Origin: Haematococcus lacustris | Lineage: Eukaryota; Chlorophyta; Chlorophyceae; Chlamydomonadales; Haematococcaceae | Assembly (NCBI GenBank): GCA_030144725.1 | Contig: JASKMD010000006.1 | Location: forward strand, 6,327,360-6,391,359 | Direction: 5' to 3' | Length of the DNA stretch: 64,000 nucleotides | Part shown: piece by piece, positions 49,807 through 60,827 of the stretch | How the letters are laid out: each line of letters begins with the position of its first letter | Numbering within the stretch: the stretch's first letter is position 1 | Translations under genes and position numbers: made by a program | Notes under the pieces: model-generated | What the model was told of the DNA's origin: nothing | Seen by the model: the letters and a program-made list of their open reading frames with translations, nothing else | The model's database searches: none

Positions 49807-50333
49807 GCCTTCTATCGCTGGTGGCGTGTTTGGTCCGGGCTGCTGCTGGCTGCTCCTGGCTGCTAGCTCATCCTGGCTGCTAGCTCATCCTGGCTACTGT
49901 GTGCTGTCCTTCGCGATTCCTTCGCTTCCTTCGCGCTTCCTTTGCGAAACCTGCATGCAACCTGAACCTGCTAGATGGCCTGCTGGGTTCGCACCACCTC
50001 TAGTGTGTTAAATACGTTGCCTCAATAAGTGCCAGTGGCACTGTGGTTATGATGGTTGGGATATATTATGGTTTCGCCCGTCTCAGCCCATCGGTCGGCA
50101 GCTTTCAACCAGCTTCGACCGCAATCGACCCTATTTCGATGACCCCATCGACTTTGCGACAATCGACCCTATTTCGATGACCCGGGGGGAGTCTCTGGCG
50201 GCCACCCATCGGTCGCTCGACATATTTCGATCAGCTTCGACCGCCTTCGATCGCAATCGATCCTATTTCGACGACCCCATCGGTTTTGCAAAAATCGACA
50301 GGTTTCGATGACCCGGGGGAAAATGTCCGACGG

Positions 50334-51141
50334 TGGTCTCCTCCTAGTTCCAGAGCCCCTGAGCCAGCGCATGTTGATTTTCATGTTGGACATGAGGTCG
50401 GGCTCCTCGCACATCACGCACTATCCATCACGTTAAACAGGGACTCACTGCTATTGGGTCAGTGTATATCAAGTCCGCAGGCTCGGCAGGGTTGGATACC
50501 CGGCAGGGTCGGCAGGGTCGGATACCTAACATCAACATGCCCAACCAGCTCAGCGTGTGTCTCACCACGGCCTCAATCCGACGCTTCAATCAGCGTGTAA
50601 ATCCGTGCAGAAATGAGTCCGAAAAACCCGTTGTCCCTTATCGTTAGGGGGGTTTGTGGTTCAATGGGAGGGGTGACCACCTACAGCTAGAGTTCGAGGA
50701 GTTACATACAGGTTGTTGCTCGTCGTCCTAATTCATGATCAACTGCAGTATGTCACGCATTGTGTGCAGGCTCACATAACGACGTGACAAGGCTCACGGT
50801 TGCAGGGTATGTAGCTGCCATCAGCATCCAATTGCTAGCACTCTGGCCATGTCACCAGGCATCATCCATGTCCATCAATGTGCTCAGAGTATGGTTCAAG
50901 CTGCAGAACCGCAACCACAACATTTGCGCCTTTGTTTAGAATCGTATGGTCCTCTGCTCGAACACCTGATGGCATGAATGCCTGTAGTGCAAGCTGAAAG
51001 AGGCCAGCCAAGCAGCATGACGGCTGCCGGCATTAGCGGCGTGACCATCGATGTTCAGCTGGGTGAATTCGTTCATTCTCAAATGAAGCACAAAACTGGC
51101 CGCGGCATGGGTATGCGCACATCATTTGAATTGCTGAGCCC
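50334..51141. other. No gene seen; 3' flank of the DUF4336 gene
   Basis: Contains TTACA at 50702-50706, a possible TGTAA signal for the minus-strand DUF4336 gene 436 bases after its stop. Otherwise featureless. Confidence 0.35.
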
Positions 51142-54100
51142 TCACTTATCCGCGTTAGGCTTGACGAGTTTAAAGCGCAGAAGGCCGTCATTCAGTGCGT
51201 TTAATGCACGCACGTCAGCCTCTGGGAAGACCACGGGCCGCGTTAACTGCGGTCAAACGTCAAGCTCAAGGTCATCGCGTCTCACGCATGATCAAAGTCA
51301 CGACCGCGGGTGCCCACCCCTCAGAATAAAAGCCCACCTTGGTGCTGCTGAACTTGGGACCAAACAGCGATGTGAGGAAAGACAGCGGTCCAGTAGGAGT
51401 CGTTGCAGCATTGCTCCGTTCATCCTCCTCCTGTCACAAGTCAGATAGTAGTCAAACTTCGTTAGAACTTGGAAAGGGGCGGAACGGTGCAGGAGGGGTA
51501 AGCATCAGTGTACAAGGCGGCATGCAGGTGCCAGAGCAGTAGGTGGCAGCTGACCCTGAGGATAGGGCTGCTAACATTGTTAAACGCGTGAAAACGGCTG
51601 CTAACATTTTTAAACAGGTATACATTTAGCCAGGCCAACAAAACTCATTCAACAAGGAACAACATGTTGGGCTGTGGGTAATCTCACTCCGCTACAATCA
51701 CATTTAGCCAGGCTCAGCCATGAGCTACAGCACATGGCAGCAGACTGGTTCAGGCAGCAGCACAGCCAGGTCAAGGTGCGCAGCGTAGGGTAAAGCAGGG
51801 CTGGCCAAGTCAGGGTGGGGCAGCACAGGTCTGACAAGGTTAGGGTGTGGAGCGTGGCGTCCCTGCTGCCCTGCTCACCTGGTCCTGTTGCCCCTGGTAG
51901 GCAAAGGTGAAGGCGCGCTTGAAGTCCAGGGGGTCGGCCTTGACTGGCGCTGCAAAGTGGCATGGGATGATTTGGCGGAAGTTCCAGGAACTCACGATGT
52001 CATCCACCCAGGCCCGCACCTGAACACACACGTCACACCTCACATGCACACACCTGGACACACACCTCACACCTCACAGGTTCAGTCACAGCTGCTGCTG
52101 CTGTTTCTGCAATGCCTGCGACAGGGTCACCCCCCTGTCCTGGTGAGCAGGCGGTCTGCATGCTGTCACCCTCCTCCAGCTTGAGCCTTGCTGCAGGCAG
52201 AATGCCGCTGTAGGCACCTCCTGGCCTGGCAGCTGCACTGGCTGGCTGCCAGGCTGGCATTCCCTCACTCACACCTCTCACCTCCTCTCCACACATTGCC
52301 CACCCAAAGGCCATCCATGCTTAACTAGCATGCGTACACATAGCAGTGCCAACAAAACTGATAATTAGCCTAAACAGAACATGGCCTTACCCATATTACA
52401 CCTACAGTTGTTACTCTATAACCACTTTATTTCAACACACACTCTCATATACATTCCATACCTGTGGTCACACCGGATTACTCACTCTACGTACACAGGG
52501 GCACCCCCTACTCACAGCTCTTGTGTGGGCATGTAGGAGGGTGTGACACTCACGTATGGCAGCACCTTGTTGTACACCAGCAGCTCCACCACGGGCCCTA
52601 CAAACAACCGGTTGCTGATGGCCCTGAAGGATTCCTGTGCCAAGGTAGAGGGAGGGCAGGTGGACAGGTAGGCAGGCAAGGGGTCGGGAAGGCCAGCCGG
52701 TAAACTGGTAGGCAGGCGGCTCTCAGGCAGGTGGTGCGCAGAGGCAGGAGTCAGTCAGGTGGGCAGGAGGGTGGGCACTGCCTACTAGGCCTGCCTACCA
52801 CCGCCTACTACTAGGTGTGTACTACTAGGCAGGTAGACAGGTAGCGAGCAGGCAGGCAATGGGTGAGGTAGGAAGGCGGACAGGCAGGCTGGAGGGCGCT
52901 GGTGATAAGCCCAAGGGCAGCTGGCGGGCAGGTATGTAGGTGGGTAGGCAGGCTGTAGCAGGGTAGCAGGCAGGCTCTGGTGGGAGGAGGACATGAGCAA
53001 GCTGATAGGCAGGGGGCAGTGGGGATATGGCAGGCGGGGCTGGGGATGTGGCAGGGATGTGGCAGGCAAGGCTGGGGGGAAGGCAGGCAAGGCTGGGGGG
53101 CAAGGCTGGGGGTATGCGGGCCGGCAAGGCTGGGGGGGGGCTAGTGCGCGACAGAGCTGACTGACCTCTGGGTCCAGCAGGTCGCTTGGGCTGAAGTACA
53201 GCACCAGCAGCGCCATACGCATCCAGCCTGGACACGTCAAGCCCAGCCAGCACCGCCACGCTAGGGCCATTGACAATGATGATGATGGCGTTTGCTGAGC
53301 CCAGAAGAGAGAGAGGGGTCGGTAGCAGAGCATGCCCTGATTATGTACAGGTCACACTTTGGTCATTGACTCTGTGGTGCAAGCCGAGTCTGTTGGCAGC
53401 GTGGCTGGCTTGGCATGGTGCACCAGAATTTGCCGATGCTGCCCATGCATAGGGCAACAGCCATGTGCAAGCATGCAAGCACAGATGCTCCTCAGTCACG
53501 CAAGGTCACCTTGATCAGACCCCAGCAGGGGCCTCTCCATGATGCCTGTCCCGGGGAGGTCACACCTGGGTCACACTTCAGCTGTTGCTCATCTAAATCA
53601 CTGACCCTGGCACCCTGCTGCTGGCTACAACAGGATGTCCTGAACAGGCAACAGGTAGCTTCCACCCAGCTGCCGCCTGCGTCCCACCCTCCTACCTCTC
53701 CGCCTGTTGGCAGGGGTGTCCTCCACAGGCTCTGGTCGAGCTATCTCCTTCACCTGAGCAGGCAGACACTCGCATACATGCATGCATGCTAGCTGGCATG
53801 CAGCATGTCCACCCATGGGCCAGATACATGGTCCTGCTATGCTGACGTACAAAAGAAGTACAGAGCACCAACACACTAACACTAGCACACAAACACACTA
53901 ACACACGAACACCAGGGTGAACAGCCCCCCACCTCTTGTGCATGTGCTTGTGCCCACCCCTCCCCTCCCCTCCCCTCCCCCTCACTGTCTCCTCCCCACA
54001 TCCTTCTCCTCCCCTCCCCTCCTCTCCTCCCTCTCCTCCCCTTACCCTCCCCTCCCCCCCTCCCTCTCCTCCCCTCCCTCCTCCCTCTCCTCTCCTCCCT

Positions 54101-57100
54101 CACCTCCCCCTTCCCTTCTTCCCCCCTCCTCCCTCACACCAGCCTGCTACTGCTGCTGCCCACCTCTTGGGCTGTGCGTCCTCCAGCCACAAAGCGTGCG
54201 AGCAGGTTGTCTCGGGCAAGCTCAAGCAAGCTGGGCACCGGGATAATGTCAGGCGGCTACGGGCCACAGGTGGACAGCAGCAGGGCAAGGCAGAGCAGGG
54301 CAAGGCAAAGCGGGGTGAAGCAGGGAGGGGTGGGGTGGAGTGGGGTGGGCGGAGTGGGGCAAGGTAGGAGCGCAAGCCAGGTGCCAGGTGGCAAGGCAGT
54401 GGGCAAAACAACAAGGCCACGAGTGGGGCTCTGAGGCAGGCAGCAGGTCAGGCAGCAGGTCAGGCAGCAGGGGATGTGGCAGGCGGCAGGGCATTGGTCA
54501 GGCAGCAGGCAGGCGTGTACCTGTTGATCCACGTAGAGCACTGCGTCAGTGACGAGGAGGGTGCGGGAACGCTTGTGAAAGAAAGCCACCTCGCAAAACC
54601 TCACAAAATCTCCAACTCCTGCATGCATGCATGCATGCATGCATGCATGGCCGCATGGCCGCACACAACCCTTTCTTACCAGGACTCTCCATCATGGATG
54701 CATGGCATGCACAGAAGAGCCAAGGTACAAACACCATCAGCATAGACGCGGGTGTTTTATTGCACTTGTGCTCTACTGTATCTAATACATCATCACCACA
54801 TGGAGCCAGCCAAGCAGTGTGTGTGCTTACCTCCACCTATCTCTGCACTGAGTCACAGACACCTGCACAGCAGCTGCCCGCCCACCCGCCCGCCCGCCCG
54901 CCCGCCCGCCTGCCTGCCCTCCTGCCCGCCTGGCCAGCCGATCGCCAGCCCGCAATGAACACCCTCTATTCATCCCACCCCTTTGCTCCAGCCCCCTTCC
55001 CCAGCCCCTGCTGCTGCTCAACTTCCCAACCAACCCCTGCTGCCCCTGGCCCTGTGGATCCTCTCAACAGAGTGATATGCCTGCTAAGGTGCCATGCCTG
55101 CCTGCCTCTTGCTGCTGCTACTGCCCCTGCTGCCCCTGATGCTGCTCCTGCTGCCGCTGCCACTGCTCCTGCTGCTGACCTGCCTGCCGGCGCTCACCAA
55201 AAGCATGCGGGAAGGTGCCCGGCACTGACCTATAGAAGGCGGCAGGAACACTTTTTGCTCGATCTCATCAGCCCAGGGCGTGTCAGGGTCATCACTCTTC
55301 AGCTCACCTGTAGCAGTGGCAGCAGCAGCAGCCTCAGCAAAGGCAGGAGAGGCAGCAGCACCAGCAAGAGCAGCAGCGACAGCAGCAGCAGCAGCAGGGG
55401 TGGCAGCAGCACGCACCAGCAGGGAAGATGCCAAAGAACTGGGGCGGCAGGTTCAAGGGGAAGGACCACTGGTAAGGTGACACATACACCTGCAGGCACA
55501 GGCAGTGGTCGCTGCAGTCAGGGTCAGGCATGAATTGTAAGCACAGCCAGCAATGGAGGCAGCAGCAGAAGCAGCGGAAGCAGCAACAAGAGCAGCAGAA
55601 GGAAGCAGAAACCAGGATGGTCAGGGCAGCAGGGCAGCAGCGGCAACAGTGGCAGCAACAGGTAGGAGAGCTTAGCAGTGGTCAAAAGGGGTGGACACAA
55701 CAGTGGCAGGTGTGATTGTTGCAGCAGGAGGGAGAAGGTGCTCTTGGCTGTGCCATACAGAGTGGCTGGAACTCGATCACTGGCGGCGCTGCCAGGCTGC
55801 TGCAGCTCATGAGGCTGATGACGGTGAGGGTAAGGGCTGAGCGTGAGGGTGACGTGCTGCTGCAGCTAATTGGACCATGCAGCAGAGTCCTCTTCAACAC
55901 TAGCTCGAAGCCATGGGGCGCTGCCCTGGCTGTGCAATTAGACACTCCCTGCCTTGACTGCCTGCCTGCCTGCCCCTGTCTTGACTGCCTGCCCCTGCCT
56001 GGACTGCCTGCCCCTGCCTTGACTGCTTGGCCTCAACCTGAGCTGCTTGGCGTCAGCCTTGGCCTGCTGCCTTTGCCTTGGCCTGCTGCCCTTGCCTTGG
56101 CTTACTGCTTTTGCCTTGCTGCCCTTGCCTCAGCCTTGGCCTGCTGCCCTTGCCTTTGCTTTGGGGAATTGGCGAGAGAACGGGCCGACAAAGGCCTTGT
56201 GTTCATACGCAAAGGTGGGCAGCACGATGTATTCCACTGGTGCACCCAGCTCCTTCACCAGCCGCACACACTCCTCAGTAGGGGCCACAGGGGCGTGCAC
56301 CCACAGCCCTGGGAGCCCAAGCCACCATGAAGTGTATGTCAGCAGCCACGGTGACCAGGCACAGTGGACCAGCATGAAGTAATGAGTTTGAGCAATGGGT
56401 TTGCATGGCACAATGCCTGGGCATGCGCAGCCTAGCTGTAGGCCCATGGGGCAGGGGTGACCCCACCCCACCCCACCTCACCCCATCCCACCCCACCCCA
56501 CCCCTCACCACCGCTCTTAAGCTTAATGACAGTCATGCGTACGGGCGTGTACACGTCGAACAGCTCCAGGGCCTGCGTCTGTTCAAAGGTCCAAATCGTC
56601 CCCCTCTCCACCTGCAACAGCACCATCAGAGTAACAGCACCACCAGCAGCACCCCGGTTGCTCCTCCTGCTGCTGCTCCATTGCTGCTGCCGCTGAGGCC
56701 ACTGATGTGCGGGTGCTGCGGCTTGTGCTGTTGCCGTTGTTGATGTGGCTGCTGCTGCGGGTGCTGCAGCTGCTGAGGTGAGCTGTCCAGGTGCTGAGGG
56801 CCAGGTGGTTAGTGGAGTAGCTGCCACTGCCTCAGGAAACTAGCCGGCCTGCTTGCCTGCCCCTAATAAACGTATATCGCCACTGTACCGACGCGCAATT
56901 GTAGCGGAGTGAGATTACCCACAGCCCAACATGTTGTTCCTTGTTGAATGAGTTGTGTTGGCCTGCTTGCCTGTCCCTCCTTTGAAAAGTTGAAGTTGAA
57001 GTTGAAGTTGAAGCCTGTCCTGCCTTGACCCTCACAGCCTTGCAAGCTGGCGGGCCCTGCTTGTGCTTTTGCCTGTGTGGCTAAGCCAGGCTGTAGCACG

Positions 57101-57913
57101 GGCTGCTTGGCTGAGTAAGGCAGCGATGGAAACAATTGCCTCCCAAACTTGTTTTGCGGGACAGGTCTGAGAAGAAAAGGAACGCGCTCCGCTGCACTTC
57201 ACTGTAAGCTGTCTCCGTTGAAGTTGGAAGAAAAGGAAGTTGAAGGAAAGGAAGTTGAAGAAAAGGAAGTTGAAGAAAAGGAAGTTGAATGAGTTTTGTT
57301 GGTCTGAGGAGAGGGTGGCAGTTGTGAAGCCCACATGGCGGATCCAAAAGCTGAGGTTGAGGCTATGCTGGCCCTGGTCTGCAGCTGGTGCCAAGCCTGG
57401 TTCCAGGAGGTCCAACCCAAGGAAGGGATTGAGCTTGTGGGCTGAGGCTGAGGCCTTAGGCTGAGGCTCAGAGTTTGGCATCAGCTGGATGGCTGATGGC
57501 ACAAGCTGGGTCCTGTTCTGACAGTTCCACCTTCACTGCCTGCTCACCTCATATCGCACAGTTTTGCGCTGAAAGGCAGGCCCTAAAGGGAAGGGGAATC
57601 CAGTGATGAACGCATAGAATTGAGATGGACGCTTTTCTGGACGCTCTTTGTTTGCCAATTGCGACCCGCTTTTGGTTAAGGTCCCTTTCCCCGTCGTGCG
57701 CGCTGGGCTGCCTCCTCGTGTGGTGGGCCCGGACCCCCTAGTGGTGACTTGCGGAGAGGCCTGGCGCGTGGTCGAGGGCGCTGCCTTGGCTGACACACTG
57801 CAGCGCCGATGGGTGCGCATCGACATCTCCCTGCGATTAAGCTGTGGCGTTAGTGGGGTGGGCGCTGCGGTGGCTGCAGGAGCAGTGTGGCGGCCAGGCA
57901 TCGCGGCGGCCAT
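51142..57913 (-). CDS. DUF4336 domain protein, probably plastid-targeted, complete, 13 exons
   Basis: DUF4336 proteins are metallo-beta-lactamase-fold relatives of unknown function found in cyanobacteria, algae and plants. Exons (minus): 57913-57548, 56611-56509, 56308-56154, 55489-55417, about 55307-55231, 54618-54521, 54256-54164, 53753-53696, 53227-53166, 52634-52554, 52019-51879, 51430-51338, 51246-51142. Phases agree, giving about 501 residues. The first about 70 residues are basic and Ser/Thr/Ala-rich, fitting a transit peptide, and are followed by FITGFPFPLGPAFQRKTVR. Family motifs: GTIWTFEQTQAL, YTPVRMTVIKLKSG, VHAPVAPTEECVRLVKELG, YIVLPTFAYEHKAFVGPFSR, PYQWSFPLNLP, SRTLLVTDAVLYV, FSPSDLLDPE and WNFRQIIPCHF. 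The intron after 56154 has a GC donor (GCAAGG). A dispersed repeat (51631-51698) sits in the second-last-but-one intron. The last exons (LTRPVVFPEADVRALNALND) were joined by phase and family resemblance. Confidence 0.88.
51631..51698 (+). repeat. Dispersed repeat R1, copy 2, in DUF4336 intron
   Basis: Same unit as 44749-44813 and the reverse of 56892-56966. It lies in the intron 51878-51431, antisense to the gene. Confidence 0.85.
53936..54135. repeat. C/T-rich low-complexity tract in DUF4336 intron
   Basis: CCTCCC/CTCCTC-rich tract in the intron 54163-53754. On the sense (minus) strand it is a G/A purine tract. Confidence 0.85.
54619..54650. repeat. (CATG)n microsatellite abutting a DUF4336 splice acceptor
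   Basis: Seven CATG units immediately upstream (minus sense) of the exon beginning at 54618. The acceptor CAG sits at the edge of the repeat. The repeat is self-complementary. Confidence 0.85.
56461..56508. repeat. (CCCCA)n tract in DUF4336 intron
   Basis: About nine imperfect CCCCA/CCTCA units directly after the donor at 56509 (minus sense GGTGGGG). G-rich on the transcript. Confidence 0.85.
56878..56966 (-). repeat. Dispersed repeat R1 copy 3 joined to repeat R2 fragment
   Basis: In reverse complement this reads R1 (GGCCAACACAACTCATTCAA to CTCCGCTACAATT) and then continues into GCGCGTCGGTACAGTGGC, the block also found at 43096-43115. It lies in the first intron of the DUF4336 gene, on the sense strand. 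Confidence 0.8.
57186..57306 (-). repeat. Composite R1/R2 repeat fragment with GAAGTTGAAG tandem units
   Basis: Reverse complement: ACCAACAAAACTCATTCAAC (the start of R1), then about four CTTCCTTTTCTTCAA units, then CGGAGACAGCTTACAGTGAA and GTGCAGCGGAGCGCG, the block at 43064-43100. A similar GTTGAA array lies at 56990-57012. Confidence 0.75.
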
Positions 57914-59060
57914 CCTGGCACAGAGCCGGTCAGAGCCGTACTGGTGACGAAGGCCATTCATAGATTGTAAGTCACACCCTGAACACCTTGCCACTATGCT
58001 GTAGTGTAGCTTTAGTCTGGTTAAGCCCTGGCAGTCCAATGCGTTTGGAACAAAATATTGATTTGATGGATCAAGCATGCGAATTACCAGAGCTGTCGTC
58101 CTCGTGCATGCATGACAGTGCTCTATTGTTGATCCAATGGATTGAGCATGCAAATCATCAGAGAGCTCTGGCCCAGGCGTTCCCAACATGGGGTTGGTAA
58201 TCTTCATGCAACTGCGGCCCATCTACTCCATCATTTGAAGTAACGTTTGCTGCGTCTGCTGCAATGTGATATTGCGCGTTTAATGTCCGACTGGAATTGC
58301 CATCGGAGTCTTTCGATGCGGGCAGCCACATGTGACCCCGGATGTGTCCCAATTAGAGACCGTGGTTAGCTACACTGGTAAGCTACGTCCTTGGCTATTC
58401 GTTAGCGATGCACGACATGTCGGTGGCGCACACCACCGAAGTCAGGCAAACATGGCTGCGCGAGCTTCCTGATGGTGCAGGCCGCTTGGCGAGGATGTGA
58501 AGGAACCCGGGTTTGTGTGTGGCAGCGCTGTATCGCTGTAATGGTGGGCGGCACAGTAGGGACTAGTCACCCCCTCCAGCTATGATCTGCTTTATGTTCT
58601 GCACCATTGAACAAACAGCCTGACCTCACACATACCATTTGTAGCATACTCATTAACGCGTCCATGGCACTATGCAACTCAATCATTGGGTTTGTATGTG
58701 ACAAGTTATACCGCTTACAAGGTACACATGCTGATGGCTACAGGTGCACGAGGAGCCGACTGAGCTTGGCTTACCACTCCGCCACGTGGCCACCACCAAC
58801 ACATCCTAACCCACCATCTCCCAACCTCGTCAACCCCGCCCAGCTCCCAGTAGCCCCTCCTCCCAGCAGCCCAGCCTGGCATCAGCCACCTCCCCCCCAC
58901 CTCTCCTTCTCCTCGCCTCCTACCTCTCCCCTACCTCCCCTACCTCCCCTATCTCCCCTACCTCCCCTACCTCCCCTACCTCCCCCACCGCCTCTCCCCT
59001 ACCTCTCCTTCAACCGTAGCCCCGCTCAGCAACTCACCCACCCCCTCTCAATCCCTAACC
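57914..59060. other. Divergent intergenic region, no gene seen
   Basis: Between the DUF4336 start and the plus-strand gene remnant at 59061. A CTACCTCCC-type tract lies at 58915-58990, and a 17-base phrase around TTGATCCAATGGATTGAGCA is partly repeated at 58055-58155. No supported exon. Confidence 0.45.
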
Positions 59061-60130
59061 ATGGGTAAGAGAATAAGCAAGGCGCATAGTGCCCAGCTCA
59101 ATGCACTAATGGCCCAGTATTGGGTGCCGCTCGGCATGGGAGCATGGGGCGCCAAGCCCCAAGTGCCGTGTGACACCCGCTGGGCCAGCTACATCAGCTC
59201 AACGGTGTCCATGCCTTCACCTCGGACAGTACTACCTTGCCAGCCCCATCTCCAATGCCCCAGTGGAGTCCTTGTTGCAGCTGCTGAAGCATGGTGGTGG
59301 CAGGTACATGGAGCTGCCAGCTCTGCTACAGTTGATGTCCCTGCGCACATGCAAGGAGGCCATGAAGACTGTGGATGTTCATGATTTGCAGCAGCGTATG
59401 GGTCAGCTCCGTGCTGAAGTGCGGCGTAAGGAGGATGCCGCAGCTGCAGCACAGCGGTCAGCAAAGGCAGAACGCCAGATCACAGATGCAGCGCACAAGG
59501 TGGGGAGGGTTGTGATTAATGTGGGTGACCATGCGTGCCAAGAGCGGCTTGCAGCGGCCCATGCCCTTGCCTTTGGGGGGCGTGATTTTAGCCACAGGAC
59601 TGTTGAGGAGGCAATGAAGATGACAGGAAAGCAGCTTCAATCATACCTCCAGTTTCACAAGCAGGAGGTACACACGAGCTGGAGGGTACCCAAGCTACAA
59701 AGCCACGTGTGCACCCACATCCGTGGGAAGGTCGCCGCAGCTGCGCCCCCTCAGCAGCAGCTGACACCTGCAGGCACCATCCCTGAGCTGGCTGTGCCTG
59801 CTGGTGCACCCCCTCAGCAGCAGCAACAGCTGGCAGCGGCAAGCACGTCACGGAAGCGTGAGGCACCTGCAGCTAACAAGTCGAGGGCAGCAAAGCAAGG
59901 TGAGACAACACCACGTACTGCACCTAGCACCTTGCTAAGCGTAGTAGAGCAGCCGGGAATGCACCAGCGCCAGCAGCAGCTCCAAATGCTAATAGTGGTA
60001 TCCAGTCGTCACGACTGCCGTCGCCGCGTCCACATGCCAAAATCAAATCATGTTCCGACTGCTGCTGCGCGTTGCAGGTGCCAGCAACAACGGTGTGGCG
60101 AAGCGTGCTAGTGTGGCGCGCCTCGCATGA
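59061..60130 (+). pseudogene. Gene of unknown family with two apparent frameshifts
   Basis: I do not know the family. Three frames carry successive parts of what reads like one protein. 59061 to about 59200 has HSAQLNALMAQYWVPLGMG and VPCDTRWASYISS. A short third-frame piece, about 59200-59228, has NGVHAFTSD. Then from about 59229 comes QYYLASPISNAPVESLLQLL, KTVDVHDLQQRMGQLRAEVR (coiled coil), ITDAAHKVGRVVINVGDHAC, FGGRDFSHRTVEEAMKM and a SAP-like ending LQSYLQFHKQEVHTSWRVP. A Gln/Ala/Pro-rich tail follows, a donor at 59900 and a last exon 60078-60130 ending KRASVARLA-stop, in phase. The two frame changes look like single-base losses near 59200 and 59228. No intron fits, since the gap would be about 26 bases. 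Either a pseudogene or long-read sequencing errors. DTRW recalls hAT transposases, but nothing else does. Confidence 0.55.
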
Positions 60131-60827
60131 GGCAAAATCGCATGAATTCAAATGTCGATCTTTGGGCAGGCACTGAGCACCGCTGAGAGCGAGATAGTTT
60201 TTGCTGCGTCGGCCATCTCGTAGCTTTGAGTCTCCTCTGTTTAAATCACTGTTTATATATATTTTTAACTGAGTGGCTGCGGAGATACGGGCTTCCTATC
60301 ACAGGGGGGTGGTTTTCAGGTAGTTGGGAACGCCTGACTCTGGCGTCCTCAACTATCTGTGACATGCAGGGGGTTACCCCGGCCATTGGCCATGCCAATC
60401 CGTGCCAGGCCTGCGCATCGCACCACGCCCTAGTGGATGGTAGCGAAGGCTATCGCGGTAGTTCGCGCGCGCTAAAACTTCGCGTTTTAGACTGAAGCCT
60501 TGTCCCAGATGGCGAATTGAGCCAAGTGTTTGATCTATGTGTGTGCTCCGCCAAGTGCGCATGGAATGCGATAAGTGAGTGGTGATGAACCAGGCAGGCG
60601 GTACAGCAGGGACATGCAGAACACCTGGAACTGCACAACCACGCTCCGTTGCTTTTGTGAGGATATGTGCAGCATTTGTCGTTCGCTCACACAAGCAGCT
60701 GCGCTTAGCAAACCCGCTCTCTGTTTATGCACATAGAGTCCTCGAGATAATGTGGCCAATTGAGAGGCTGTGACAATAGCTTGCCACAGATAAGAAACCA
60801 ACGCTTTCATGTTATCATGCCTCGGTC
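60131..60827. other. Convergent intergenic stretch, no gene seen
   Basis: Between the stop of the plus-strand gene remnant and the stop of TatB. Only incidental ORFs. Confidence 0.5.

Larger units (their letters stand above)
48221..50333. mobile_element. Putative DNA transposon with terminal inverted repeats
   Basis: CGTCGGACATTT followed by a C run at 48222-48240 recurs in reverse complement at 50314-50333. The inner flanks also look alike in inverted sense: both are built from GATCGATT/TCGAA/CCGAT words (48241-48480 and 50090-50313). At the right end a unit of about 23 bases beginning AATCGACCCTATTTCGATGA recurs three times. No target-site duplication is obvious. Inside, no transposase is recognisable, only a charged minus-strand ORF (49573-49806) and a pentamer array. 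I read it as a non-autonomous or decayed element. Confidence 0.55.

Noticed and set aside
53917..54367. Pro/Ser-rich ORFs
   Set aside because: C/T-rich low-complexity tract in a DUF4336 intron.
59160..59180. hAT transposase on the strength of DTRW
   Set aside because: Only four residues match. The downstream coiled coil and SAP-like end do not fit hAT transposases, so I left the family open.
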